A DNA stretch of 64,000 nucleotides from Apostichopus japonicus (Eukaryota; Echinodermata; Holothuroidea; Aspidochirotida; Stichopodidae), in assembly GCF_037975245.1 (NCBI RefSeq), contig NC_092564.1, positions 3,437,984 through 3,501,983 on the forward strand, in the 5' to 3' direction. The notes under the pieces are model-generated. The model searched no databases. It was not told the DNA's origin and saw only the letters and a program-made list of their open reading frames with translations. Below, in pieces: positions 27,601 through 34,920 of this stretch (positions are counted from its first letter, which is position 1; every line of letters starts with the position of its first letter). A program made the translations under genes and the position numbers.

Positions 27601-30164
27601 CACCACGACTGCACAATTTGACAATGTGGAACTGTAATTCTCTGTTTCAGGCGGTTGCTCAGAAAAGTTGAAACCCAATGTGAATGCAGTCTGCAGCAAG
27701 GGATGTCCTGTTCAAAACTCATTTTGTTCAGAAAATGAACTCTGTTCGTGCATGAAGAAGTTCAAGCCCATGTACAGGTTAGATATATATTCTTCTTTTG
27801 TTAACAATGATCAAGCAACCTATCAGCTGTACCATCACAAAACATCAACTGTACCATCAAACCCCATTAGCTGTACCATTAGAACCCATCAGCTGTCCAT
27901 GACAACCCATTAGCTGTACAACTACAACCCATCAACTACCATTACAACCAACGAGCTGTACCATTACAACCCATCAACTGTACAATTACAACCCATAAAC
28001 TGTTCAATTACAACCCATCAGCTGCACCATTACAACCAATGAGCTGTACCATCACAACCCATCAGCTGTACCATCACAAACAGCTGTTCACACCATTACA
28101 AGCCATAAACTGTTCAATTACAACCCATCAGCTATACCATTACAACCAATTAGCTGTACAATTACAACCTATCAACTGTACCATTACAACCCATAAACTG
28201 TTCAATTACAACCCATCAGCTGCACCAACTACAACCAATGAGCTGTACCACTACAACCCATCAATTTCTTCATTACCACCCATCAGTTGTGCCTATACAA
28301 CCCATCAGCTGTACTGTTACCACCCATCATATGTGTATCATTACAATCTATCAGCCATATAACATTATAAACCATTAGCTGTACCATCATAACCAATCAA
28401 CTGTACAACCCATCATATTTGTATCATTACAATCTATCAGCCATATATCATCATACACCATTAGCTGTACCATCACATCCAATCAGCTGACCATATTTTA
28501 GTTGTCAGTGTTCAGTTGTACATATGCATGCTGAAACTTTACCTTACCATTTCATCAGATTTGGAAATGAAGTCAGTAGTCTTGTATACCATGTACGTTG
28601 AAAGAAAGAGTAAATTGATACAGTGATTTACCAGATAGGAGATAAACAAGTTGACGTAACAGCCTCACCTTTAATCCTTCTCATTAACAGCCAGGAAAGT
28701 GGAATGTTGGCAGAATGTGTGGATGCAAAATGGAAAGAGTCCCAGGGAGCAGATTTGATATCTGTAATCTCTACCAAGTCACCAGATATGACAAAAGACT
28801 CCAATGCTGGTCAACTTGGCGATGATATGTTTGGATTTGGTGAGTGAAATTTTCTTTGGTAAAAGCTAATTAAGTCACTAACGACCTATAAAAGACCTTA
28901 TAATTGAAAGGCACCGGCGTTAACCACTGAGCTAACACTCCCTTAAATATTTAAATGACCCAGTCAAGCCGTCACATGATACCTGAAGTACAGGATATAT
29001 GCTTCAGTTAATCAATGTGATACAGGAAATATCATCACACCCCCTCAACTCTCCTTTGACAGAGGGTTTACCATTTATCTACATTGTATTCATAGCATAT
29101 TGCAGACCTCCATGCACTTAATGTTGGCATGGGGACAAAACTTAAAGAAGGCCGTCTCAGTTTGTACTATAGGTAACATCTAGGAAGGCTTCACGTTGAT
29201 TTTCTCTCGAGTCTCCCATTAAGTCAGTGATTGACCAACTTGGACTAAAATGAATTGGCCAATCATACGTCTGTATTATATCATCGGGCCAGATATGACC
29301 AAACTCATGTTCTAGAAAGAAACGTAATTCAATTCACATGTGAGTCAGTTCACGAATCATTTGAAAAGTAAAAGTTCTGCAAGATATTTCAGTAATACCA
29401 CTAATAATAATAATATAAGTCTGCTCAATTCCTTTCCTCATTCCAGATTTCTTGACTCTTCTTGTTCTGGGGACAGCAGCCATTGTGATAATTGTAATGA
29501 TCTTCATCGTCTGTGCAATATGTTGCTGCTGTACAAAGTAAGGATTGCTTTGTTTCTTAGAAGTTTCTCAAGACATTCTTTGTTTCCTTGTTGTGAAGAG
29601 AATGGGGAGGAGTAGTGAACATTTTAAGCTCTTAATTTTCATACATCCATTCCTCGATCTGGTATAAAAACATTCCTGACAAATGGTCTCCATTTGTCAC
29701 ATTTCTTATTTTTGTTGCTTCATTTCTTAATCATTTTCAAGGCAATACTTTTTTCCCTTTTGTGGGGGAGAGAATGGGAGGCGTAGTGAACCTCTTCAGC
29801 CATTAAAGGATGTTTCTTCCAATGAAAGAAAGAAAAAACACTGTTAATAAGTGTTTGTTTTATACCTTCTTTGACAAGTTTGGTTCTTTTTAGTGTTCCA
29901 AATTTGTGAAAGACTACAGGAGTTATCAGTCTTACACAATAACAATGTGGTATTTATATTTTCATAACTTCCACTCCCAGAAACATGTCATAAGGCATTT
30001 CTAACAATGGTGTTGTGTTTTTTCTCACAATTTCTTGATCTTTTAGGAAGAAGACCAACAAGAAAAGCGACGACAAACTACCGCAGCCGCAATATCGTGA
30101 CTACCAGAATAGTTTCTGGGACGAAAGTGCGAAGATGAAATACACGGGAGAAATTGACCTTTGA
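446..30164 (+). CDS. THSD7A/THSD7B-like thrombospondin type-1 repeat transmembrane protein (3' part, 22 exons)
   Basis: This is a single-pass membrane protein with an extracellular array of TSP1 repeats. In vertebrates THSD7A is endothelial and podocyte-expressed; the role here is inferred only from family. Exons joined: 446-610, 6128-6336, 7355-7550, 9833-10040, 10673-10788, 12328-12549, 13015-13206, 14996-15256, 16355-16542, 18798-18937, 20869-21022, 21718-21978, 22679-22796, 23436-23581, 23948-24097, 24912-25014, 25518-25607, 26241-26336, 27651-27777, 28691-28839, 29447-29537, 30047-30164. They total 3500 bp and translate without a break into 1165 residues. Canonical WxxWxxC repeats (exons 1, 3, 5, 7, 9, 11, 13, 16) alternate with divergent ones, as in THSD7. 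A hydrophobic helix lies near residues 1098-1121, followed by a Cys cluster and a 40-residue tail. THSD7A is about 1650 aa, so roughly 490 residues lie upstream of the window. Choice between 7A and 7B cannot be made here. Confidence 0.88.
768..801 (+). other. G-rich tract with G-quadruplex potential, intron 1
   Basis: A run of 13 G followed by further GGG blocks, about 160 bp after the exon-1 donor, on the transcribed-sense strand. Confidence 0.5.
1261..1294 (+). other. G-rich tract with G-quadruplex potential, intron 1
   Basis: Four or more G-runs of 3-6 bases separated by short A/T spacers on the sense strand. Confidence 0.5.
2155..2300 (-). repeat. Dispersed repeat fragment with GATCC-loop-GGATC hairpin
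   Basis: On the minus strand it reads GAAGAAGATCC-TGCTA-GGATCGAAACGTC. A degenerate relative lies at 55362-55416, where the hairpin part is internally duplicated. The pattern resembles 3' ends of Penelope-like elements and hammerhead-type cores, but no coding part is present. Confidence 0.4.
2737..3075. mobile_element. MITE copy 1 with TTTAAA termini (339 bp)
   Basis: Ends are inverted: TTTAAAGGCATTGAAGA on the left, and TTTAAAGGTGTGAAGA when the right end is reverse-complemented. The interior is closely matched by 15790-16163 apart from two indels. No duplication is seen outside TTTAAA, so the target site duplication is probably TTAA or TTTAAA itself. No transposase. Confidence 0.65.
4406..4618 (+). 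repeat. 29-bp minisatellite, about 7.4 copies
   Basis: Unit contains GACCGTAGCAAAGACCGTAG then GTAAGAAAG. Every complete unit carries TAG|GTAAGA, a strong 5' splice-site match, in the sense orientation of the host intron. The units drift in steps (caaag to ctaag, then ccgtag to ccatag) along the array. Confidence 0.8.
6128..6336 (+). CDS. THSD7-like exon 2 of window
   Basis: Acceptor acag before 6128, donor gtat at 6337. It encodes residues 55-124, a divergent TSP1 repeat with CYSWKVGRVGKC, then CGEGLLTQDIQC. It ends in phase 0 after a glutamine codon. Confidence 0.85.
6927..6963 (+). other. G-rich tract with G-quadruplex potential, intron 2
   Basis: Six runs of three to five G with one- or two-base spacers; the best G-quadruplex candidate of the window. 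Confidence 0.6.
7355..7550 (+). CDS. THSD7-like exon 3 of window
   Basis: Acceptor atag, donor gtaaag at 7551. It encodes residues 125-189 with CPDDC followed by SDWGNWSPCSLTC, a canonical TSP1 repeat carrying a C-mannosylation-type WxxW and a CSxTC stretch like O-fucosylated repeats. A SINE begins about 15 bp beyond the donor. Confidence 0.88.
7564..7840 (-). mobile_element. tRNA-derived SINE, copy 1
   Basis: Minus-orientation copy of the family at 31228. The tRNA-like head (box A TTAGCTCAGTGG) is at the high-coordinate end and is partly duplicated (7787-7840). The ATACAT-type tail ends about 15 bp from the donor of exon 3. Confidence 0.7.
7841..9832 (+). other. Remainder of intron 3
   Basis: AT-rich intron sequence after the SINE copy. 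A short (AT)n lies at 9471-9486 and a G-run at 8155-8163. No exon or recognisable element seen. Confidence 0.5.
9833..10040 (+). CDS. THSD7-like exon 4 of window
   Basis: Acceptor gaag before 9833, donor gtatga at 10041. It encodes residues 190-258, finishing one repeat (GGRPCPP) and carrying a divergent repeat with FAWQTEQWGEC and CGRGTQQRIVKC. Confidence 0.87.
10673..10788 (+). CDS. THSD7-like exon 5 of window
   Basis: Acceptor ttttag, donor gtaagc at 10789. It encodes residues 259-297 with CTVPCPVPC and the canonical repeat start FTAWSECPTQC. Both split codons agree with the neighbouring exons. Confidence 0.85.
10789..12327 (+). other. Intron 5
   Basis: AT-rich, with short spurious open frames only. 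I see no conserved protein pattern, repeat array or mobile element in it. Confidence 0.5.
12328..12549 (+). CDS. THSD7-like exon 6 of window
   Basis: Acceptor tttgtag, donor gtaaat at 12550. In the phase required by exon 5 it encodes residues 298-371, with SRYILQHPQN, a repeat end with CAGPESC, and a divergent repeat start YKWVVSSWSTEC. Another open frame over the same bases is spurious. Confidence 0.86.
12880..12931 (+). repeat. (CCT)n microsatellite
   Basis: About 17 CCT units inside a longer homopyrimidine stretch (12830-12965), which leads to the acceptor of exon 7. Confidence 0.9.
13015..13206 (+). CDS. THSD7-like exon 7 of window
   Basis: Acceptor ctcag, donor gtaaag at 13207. It encodes residues 372-435: end of a divergent repeat (VQCHRGDDQPVNIDLC), then CEDDC and canonical NPWSLWSQC. 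A long CCT microsatellite lies about 85 bp before the acceptor. Confidence 0.88.
13207..14995 (+). other. Intron 7
   Basis: AT-rich with A-rich low-complexity patches around 14395-14470 and 14550-14640. No exon or mobile element recognised. Confidence 0.5.
14996..15256 (+). CDS. THSD7-like exon 8 of window
   Basis: Acceptor ggtag, donor gtaagg at 15257. It encodes residues 436-522, a cysteine-rich segment with CTCPVYRPRF and CGRGYQYQAVQC, the divergent repeat following exon 7. Confidence 0.85.
15790..16163. mobile_element. MITE copy 2 with TTTAAA termini (374 bp)
   Basis: Second copy of the element at 2737-3075 in the same orientation. It carries two extra segments, a GC-rich block near 15820 and about 20 bp near 16102, that copy 1 lacks. 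It sits in intron 8, ending about 190 bp before the exon-9 acceptor. Confidence 0.65.
16355..16542 (+). CDS. THSD7-like exon 9 of window
   Basis: Acceptor tttacag. It encodes residues 523-585 with CPTDC and canonical SEWSPWSPC. I place the donor at 16543 (gag|gtatag) rather than at the earlier ctg|gtgact (16526), because only the later one keeps frame into exon 10 (VQTRPC). Confidence 0.8.
18273..18651. mobile_element. hAT-like MITE (379 bp)
   Basis: Terminal inverted repeats CAGTGGCGGAGC / GCTCCGCCACTG, flanked by a near-perfect 8-bp direct repeat (atcatcag at 18265-18272, atcatcaa at 18652-18659). Length, ends and 8-bp duplication fit a non-autonomous hAT element. The inner arms are C- and G-rich. 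No transposase. Confidence 0.7.
18798..18937 (+). CDS. THSD7-like exon 10 of window
   Basis: Acceptor ttgacag, donor gtaagt at 18938. It encodes residues 586-631 with VRWHAGDWGEC and CGVGMRQRVV. Its last 35 or so bases and its donor are repeated four more times in the intron that follows. Reading past the donor meets an immediate in-frame stop. Confidence 0.82.
18890..19315 (+). repeat. About 80-bp minisatellite made from an exon end and its splice donor, five copies
   Basis: Copy 1 is the end of exon 10 plus the start of its intron. Four more copies follow, each with GATCCGTGTxxxGTAGxAAT, then GAGATGTCAG|GTAAGT. The GT donors are at 18938, 19018, 19098, 19186 and 19266. A sixth copy starts and breaks off near 19310. 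Confidence 0.85.
20869..21022 (+). CDS. THSD7-like exon 11 of window
   Basis: Acceptor tttacag, donor gtactg at 21023. It encodes residues 632-683, with CSKPCFGQC and canonical SQWTEWSACPK. The phase-2 junction makes a serine codon with exon 10. Confidence 0.87.
21170..21210 (+). repeat. (GA)n microsatellite
   Basis: Imperfect GA/GAGA repeat in intron 11 between exons 11 and 12. Confidence 0.8.
21718..21978 (+). CDS. THSD7-like exon 12 of window
   Basis: Acceptor ctgccag, donor gtgacc at 21979. It encodes residues 684-770, a repeat end with ESQPC and a divergent repeat with YFWNASGWSSC and CGHGRKTRLLTC. An N-glycosylation site (NAS) lies inside. Confidence 0.87.
22679..22796 (+). CDS. THSD7-like exon 13 of window
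   Basis: Acceptor aagcag, donor gtaaga at 22797. It encodes residues 771-809 with CPLDC and canonical SVWSEWSTCPQTCG. The reading frame is open for another 70 bases upstream, so an earlier acceptor is possible, but spacing favours this one. Confidence 0.82.
23436..23581 (+). CDS. THSD7-like exon 14 of window
   Basis: Acceptor tttcag, donor gtaata at 23582. It encodes residues 810-858: RPCPSS, SRPCEAVPC and the divergent repeat start FRHSDWGPC. Confidence 0.86.
23948..24097 (+). CDS. THSD7-like exon 15 of window
   Basis: Acceptor ttgacag, donor gtaagt at 24098. It encodes residues 859-908, with CGSGLRHRNVTC and the VDFDLC motif that closes THSD7 divergent repeats. N-glycosylation sites NVT and NIS are present. 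Confidence 0.86.
24127..24335 (+). repeat. Minisatellite with poly-C cores, about 3.5 copies
   Basis: Units of about 50-65 bp containing GCAGCTTCATACTA, CACTACTACAGA and a run of 7-13 C. Located 30 bp after the donor of exon 15. Confidence 0.75.
24912..25014 (+). CDS. THSD7-like exon 16 of window
   Basis: Acceptor tttcag, donor gtgaat at 25015. It encodes residues 909-942, with CQVPCPGEC and canonical GDWSQWSDCNIHC, the last typical WxxW repeat. Confidence 0.86.
25518..25607 (+). CDS. THSD7-like exon 17 of window
   Basis: Acceptor tttcag, donor gtgaga at 25608. Short exon for residues 943-972 (TQVRSRASL, DCPGDEVETRSC), the end of the repeat begun in exon 16. Confidence 0.83.
26241..26336 (+). 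CDS. THSD7-like exon 18 of window
   Basis: Acceptor aacag, donor gttaac at 26337, the weakest donor of the gene. It encodes residues 973-1004 with CYEFTWKTDEWNLGSRNVWC, the last divergent repeat, continued as RSDGMVV. Confidence 0.83.
26376..26510. other. G-rich patch resembling a MITE end
   Basis: Starts CCAGTGGTGTAACCAG and continues with G-runs and GGGCCCGCAACC, like the edge of many non-autonomous DNA elements. I could not find the matching second end. Confidence 0.25.
27651..27777 (+). CDS. THSD7-like exon 19 of window
   Basis: Acceptor tttcag, donor gttaga at 27778. It encodes residues 1005-1046: GGCSEKLKP, CSKGCPVQNSFC, CSCMKKFKPM. This matches the cysteine-rich membrane-proximal segment of the THSD7 family. 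Confidence 0.84.
27822..28497 (+). repeat. About 20-22 bp minisatellite in intron 19
   Basis: Roughly 30 degenerate units of CCCATCAGCTGTACCATTAC type. It fills most of the intron between exons 19 and 20, and creates a repetitive open frame that is not a gene. Confidence 0.85.
28691..28839 (+). CDS. THSD7-like exon 20 of window
   Basis: Acceptor attaacag, donor gtgagt at 28840. It encodes residues 1047-1096, a polar juxtamembrane stalk with one cysteine. The frame and phase fit, but the sequence itself is not strongly conserved. Confidence 0.78.
28886..28943 (-). mobile_element. tRNA-derived SINE, copy 2 (head-only fragment)
   Basis: Only the tRNA-like head is left (GCTCAGTGGTTAACGCCGGT on the minus strand, plus the bases that follow). 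The body and tail are absent. It lies 46 bp downstream of exon 20. Confidence 0.6.
29447..29537 (+). CDS. THSD7-like exon 21 of window, transmembrane helix
   Basis: Acceptor ttccag, donor gtaagg at 29538. It encodes residues 1097-1126: FLTLLVLGTAAIVIIVMIF, then a cluster of four cysteines (CCCC) likely to be palmitoylated at the cytoplasmic face. Confidence 0.85.
30047..30164 (+). CDS. THSD7-like exon 22 of window, cytoplasmic tail and stop
   Basis: Acceptor ttttag. It encodes the last 38 residues, a lysine-rich start (KKTNKKSDD) and the end SFWDESAKMKYTGEIDL, then TGA at 30162-30164. A short tail ending in a KY(T/I)..DL-like motif is typical of THSD7 proteins. Confidence 0.85.
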
Positions 30165-30352
30165 CCTGTGCATTTGCCAGGAGAGACATGTTCTGTTCTT
30201 CTCAATGAATAATGATGTTGTTGTGTATATTACATTAATATACTGGATGATAGTCATCTGTGCGTGGCCCCCGACCGGGGAGTGGACGTCCCTTCCTGTT
30301 CGGACCAAGTTTGAACATGAAGATGACGTCTCTTCCTGTCCGGAACGTGTTT

Positions 30353-30381
30353 GGACAGGAAGGGGGCGCCCCTTCCTGTCC
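30353..30381 (+). other. Perfect 13-bp inverted repeat, 3' UTR hairpin
   Basis: GGACAGGAAGGGG, loop GCG, CCCCTTCCTGTCC. It would fold into a very stable hairpin in the THSD7-like mRNA 190 bp after the stop. Related TTCCTGTCCGGA words occur nearby in direct orientation. Confidence 0.7.
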
Positions 30382-30681
30382 GGACGTTCGGACGAATCAA
30401 CTTGGAATTTTGTATCCCGCTTTGTGGACCGATCACCCGCAGTGTTCTTTCAGCAAAGACTGTTGTAGAATAATTTACCTACAGTACGAATGGAATGATC
30501 CATTATGGTGCTATCAAACGTCATCCATCAATGGACAATAACGATTTCTAGTTTCATCTTGAAAAGCAACTTTTAGAATGTCAAGACCTTTTTCTAATGA
30601 CCCTTGCCTTTTTAAAATTAAAATTAAAAAACTGGAAAAAAAAATATTAAGTGAAAAAGAGAAATTTTCTCTTTTTTTTTA

Positions 30682-30687
30682 AATAAA
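30682..30687 (+). terminator. Candidate poly(A) signal AATAAA, THSD7-like gene
   Basis: AATAAA lies 518 bp after the stop, preceded by a T-run. It is the first canonical hexamer downstream of the tail exon in sense orientation that I noticed. Confidence 0.45.
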
Positions 30688-31227
30688 GAAACATAGGAAT
30701 GATTTTTCTTTGGTAATTTAGCTGTTGTAAAAAGAGGGACAATCGCTTTCCAGTGTATTACCTAATATGAAAACAACTGATGGATGGTTTAGGTAAAGTG
30801 AAACCAACACAAGTTATTGGAAAACTTTCTTTCCAAAGGTGAATTCTTAAATCCTTAGTGGAATGTGAATGAAGATTGACAGCAAAATGAAACTGTTTTT
30901 GTAGTTTTAACAGCAATAGCATGTCTAATAAAGACAGTTTCTTCATCTCTTCCAAGAACATTTTCTAAAGGTTATTTCTTTCTTTCGTAACGAGTATAAC
31001 CATAAAAGAGGCTGTTTTTTATAGGTATTTGTACCCAATCATATAATGAGTCATCATTAATATTATCATTCTTAAATTATTTGTTTGACTTTGGTAACCA
31101 TCTCTATCATTTATTATAAGATGGGATACAAACTTGAGCTAACGTAGGATAATAATTTGATTTAATGAAAAAATGGATTATCTTGCCATTTGTTGGTGAT
31201 AAAATCACAACAATATTTAGTATGATC

Positions 31228-31480
31228 TCTAGTTAGCTCAGTGGTTAACGCCGTTGCCTTTCAATCATAAGGTCCCCAGTTCGAATCACTCCAAAATTAA
31301 TGTATGTAATCCAGTTACAGAGTTGTTGACAATTCATAATCATGGCCGTTAAATATGAATCTAAGAGACTGACTTCGGTCAGCTTGCGGCTTTGGTAAGC
31401 CAATGATGGCTTCTTCGTGAGTTCCTGCTTGCAGGAGGATCTAAAATACATACATATAATACATACATACATACATAAAT
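31228..31480 (+). mobile_element. tRNA-derived SINE, copy 3
   Basis: Full-length. Box A-like TTAGCTCAGTGG, box B-like AGTTCGAATC, a body with TTCGGTCAGCTTGCGGCTTT, a short hairpin CCTGCTTGCAGG and a tail of ATACAT repeats. These are hallmarks of a pol III SINE. An open frame seen on the other strand is spurious. Confidence 0.75.
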
Positions 31481-31734
31481 CACAGAAGTAAAGGGTACCC
31501 TGGATTAGAAGTTGTCACTTTTTTTGGAGGAGAACTGGTGTCTGTAAGTAATAGAAGTAAAGTGCTCTGCTTTGCTTGATGTATTTTACCTTTATAAAAT
31601 CATTGATGCTTGTTTACTCTCAGTTATAGAATAAAGTACTGACCTCTTTTTATAGTGATAGTCAATTTAGGAAATCAATGACATCTAATTCTGTATGTTG
31701 TACTATTGTGTGGTAATAGATCACAAAAGCTGGT

Positions 31735-32115
31735 TTCAGAAGTAAGAGAACTCTGGACTAATAGTAGAAAAATTTGGTAGGAAGTCACTGTCTGCTTGGA
31801 GCAATAATATGTTTATTGGGACATCAAGTAACAGCTAACTTCTCCTGGTAACAGAAGTATCCAGTTTTGTACAACTAGTAGTAATATTTGGTAGCTAGTC
31901 ACTGTCAGCTTGGAGCAATATTAATCTGTTTGTTGGAACATCAATTAACAGCCAACTCCTCCTGGTAACAGAAGTACCCAGTTCTGTACTACTAGTAGTA
32001 TTATTAGGTAGTAAGTCACTGTTAGTTTGGTTCTGTGGTCATTTTTACTTTATAGTTGAGACATCAATTAACAACTAACTCCTCTCAGTAACAGAGGTAT
32101 CCAGCTCTGTAATCC
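31735..32115 (+). repeat. Degenerate tandem repeat of about 120 bp, three copies
   Basis: Successive copies share AACAGAAGTAxCCAGTT, ACTAGTAGTA, TTTGGTAG and AGTCACTGT, with GGGACATCAAGTAACAGC-like ends. Confidence 0.65.
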
Positions 32116-33719
32116 TCAATGATAGATTGTTTCACACAGTAACCAAAGTATTACTATTTAACAGTTAATCATTTCTTTTATGAAATGCATTTCACAAACA
32201 CTTTTACGTGTTTCTATTGTAATTGAAAAGATGAAACTTGCTGGTTTGTATGTTGAATGTGGTTTTGGGAAGTTTTTCTTCTTTTTCTAGAGAGCTAATG
32301 TTCTGTTAGACAAACTGAATGCTAGTTCTGCAATGAATTTCTTAACATTAAATATTGTAGATATTCAAAGTCATTGTTGAGGTACTTTTTGCAGATTATC
32401 CACTTTTCATAAAATATACATTACATTCTTTGATTAAAATAACAATTAGATAACATTAGACTTCAGTGTTTAGTATGTTTGGTGGAATGTCACCCAGTTT
32501 TAATGGGGGAGAGTTTGAAGAATATTCTTAAAAATGTGCTGTCCACACCCCCCCCAATCCCTCCCCTGCATAGTGTATACTTACATGTGTTATCACATTT
32601 CCAAGCTTTGAAAGTTCATCACTATCCATTGTCAATTAATTTCAGAAAATGATAAGCGTGGCACAAAGTGAAAAATATCTGTAAATAGTTGTTTCCGTTG
32701 AAATATTTCAAAGGGAAATGTTATGTCGTTACTGACTACAAGTTAAGAAAAAGCCTGCTGCATGCCACTTCAGAAATAAAAAAACATAATTGATTTATGA
32801 TCTGTTTAATTTGAACCCCCCCCCCCAATGTACAGAATACATTAATTGAATATGTAATTTATCATGTTAAATTCATGACATTTTTGTTTTGGATTTCATT
32901 TTTGTATAAAAAAACAAGTGTTTGTGAGAAGTCTTTTTCTTCTCAGTTTGAATGTTTCCAGAAAAGAAAGATGTTGACTTTATTATATTTGTGGGCACTA
33001 TTGGTGAAAATAACATTTTAAAACATGTGTCTGTTTGTGATTGGCTTGTTGTCAGATCAGGTGACATTGCTTTCAGTGCAAAGCGTTGTTACTCTGTCTG
33101 TATCTTGATGTATGTCTTCGGGAAATATTGCTGTAGAGTACGTAGTGAATTGAACATAGTACTGGTTTCAAAGGAATTATGAAAAAGCCTTGTTTCTTTA
33201 TGTCCTATTGTAAAATTTTATTTGACTACCTGTGTGAAATTTAGACAAATTTGTGTGTTCCTTGATCTTCCTAGAGATTTCTTGTCGGGTTAGTGTCAGA
33301 GAGGTTATTTATGTGATAGCATATCAGTTTTTCACTTGATTTTATCATATTATCACAATTTATTATCATCATCCTTCATTATTTACCCACATTCTTTCAA
33401 TTTACTGACTTTTTCGTCTGATAAACTATGCTATTATCCATCTTTAAATTTCAGTTTCCTACTACTTACTATTCACAAAGAAGAAAAGTATCTGAGTTCC
33501 TAGTTAATTTTTACTTTCCAATAAATTCAGAGTAAAGAAAAATGAATTATTTAAAAGCAGAAATTGATATCAGCTATTAGATTAACCAAGATTTGTTAGC
33601 AATGAAAGAAAAAAGGTAATAGGCGGACAAGATTATATATTGAAAAATACTGGATGTTTTCTTCAACACTGAACAACATGATGTAGTAATTGTAATCCTG
33701 TAATGACTCTCTATGCTAT

Positions 33720-33971
33720 ATGAATAATAGTACGGGAATATTAACAATACCATCAGCGTATAGTGAGGAAAGTCTTGTTCATATAAAATGTTTTGTTAAA
33801 AGGGAATCGAATCAGTTCAGCAAAAGGATAAAGAAACTGCTAGTTTTAAATATAGGACTAGAAGAAAACGATGAAGTTATGGTTATTGATGCTAATGAAA
33901 CTGATTACATAACCACAAAATTATGGAAGAATCTTATTCCGAACTGTTCTATTAATGTTAGAGTTATTTAA
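33720..33971 (+). other. Unrecognised 83-codon open reading frame
   Basis: ATG to TAA open frame in AT-rich intergenic DNA, with balanced amino-acid use and mixed charge (for example KLWKNLIPNCSINVRVI at the end). There is no flanking splice evidence, no recognised motif and no paralogue here. It could be chance, or a decayed fragment of an insertion. Confidence 0.15.
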
Positions 33972-34920
33972 AATTTAAAAAGCAAAAATACAATTTATTT
34001 AACATAGATGGGAAGAAATTTAATATGCTGAATAGTAGAAATAATGTTGAAAAACATCCTTCCTTATTTGAAAGAAGAACCACCATTTATCAATAACAAT
34101 AGTACTTCAGATTTGTAATATTTAATTCAGTTATCGTTTCATTACTTTGATACAGAGTAAATTTTAAAATTAGTTAAACGTAGAAAATTAGTTGAATTGA
34201 TAATTTTCAATATTTATTAGAGCGTAGTATTTAAAGTGTGTAGAAAGTATACAATTGTTCCTGTTATATCATAGAATTAATTTTAATTGAAATTCTGATG
34301 TCAAATGTTTGCTTCAATGTCCCAATCTCATAACACAACCAACAAGTGGACCCCATAATGTGTTGGAAATTTGGGCAATGCAAACAAAATTTTCTCCACC
34401 AGATTTTATTTTGAACTTTTCTAATTTATTAGTTGATTATAGAGGATTATGTATTACCAAAATTCCTGTGTTTTGTTGGCAATTTGAGCCATAATGTGAT
34501 GACTGACATATCTCTCAACTTTGTAGAAATTCTTGTTATGTAAGATTTTACTATCATGGAAGATTCTTTGCTCTTGTAAGATATTTGCAGTTGTCTGAGA
34601 GGACAATTTGAGGTTCTGTAATGTTGTGTATTATGAGGGTACCTCATGAGGTATTCAATAGCTACACTTTATTGTTACAATAGTTATTTGCTTTATGCAT
34701 CTGTAATCCTAACGAAAAAACAGGTCAACAGATATGAAGCTGTATCATACACAAGTTTTTATCTCCCTTCCCCTCAGCCCCCGATCCCTTTTTAAGATTC
34801 TACCACATTGCCCCTTCCTATAGAGTGTAAACTCAGATAAACATGTACCTCTTTGTGATTCGTGGTTTATCCTAACAAAGGTCAGAGTATTTTCCTCATC
34901 TGTTTTGCTGTTCATTGATT

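Larger units (their letters stand above)
30165..30690 (+). other. 3' UTR of the THSD7-like gene (predicted)
   Basis: Non-coding stretch from the stop to the first good AATAAA. It holds a GC-rich patch at about 30264-30396 with repeated TTCCTGTCCGGA-like words and a perfect 13-bp inverted repeat at 30353-30381, unusual in this AT-rich DNA. The end is predicted from the poly(A) signal only. Confidence 0.5.

Noticed and set aside
28039-28362. 107-codon open frame rich in QLYHY/NPS repeats
   Set aside because: Produced by the intronic minisatellite; repetitive and without splice signals.
31228-31300. Possible functional tRNA gene at the SINE head
   Set aside because: Box A and B are present, but the cloverleaf is poor, the same sequence recurs in several SINE copies, and it continues into the SINE body.
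31245-31472. 75-codon minus-strand open frame
   Set aside because: Lies wholly inside a SINE copy.
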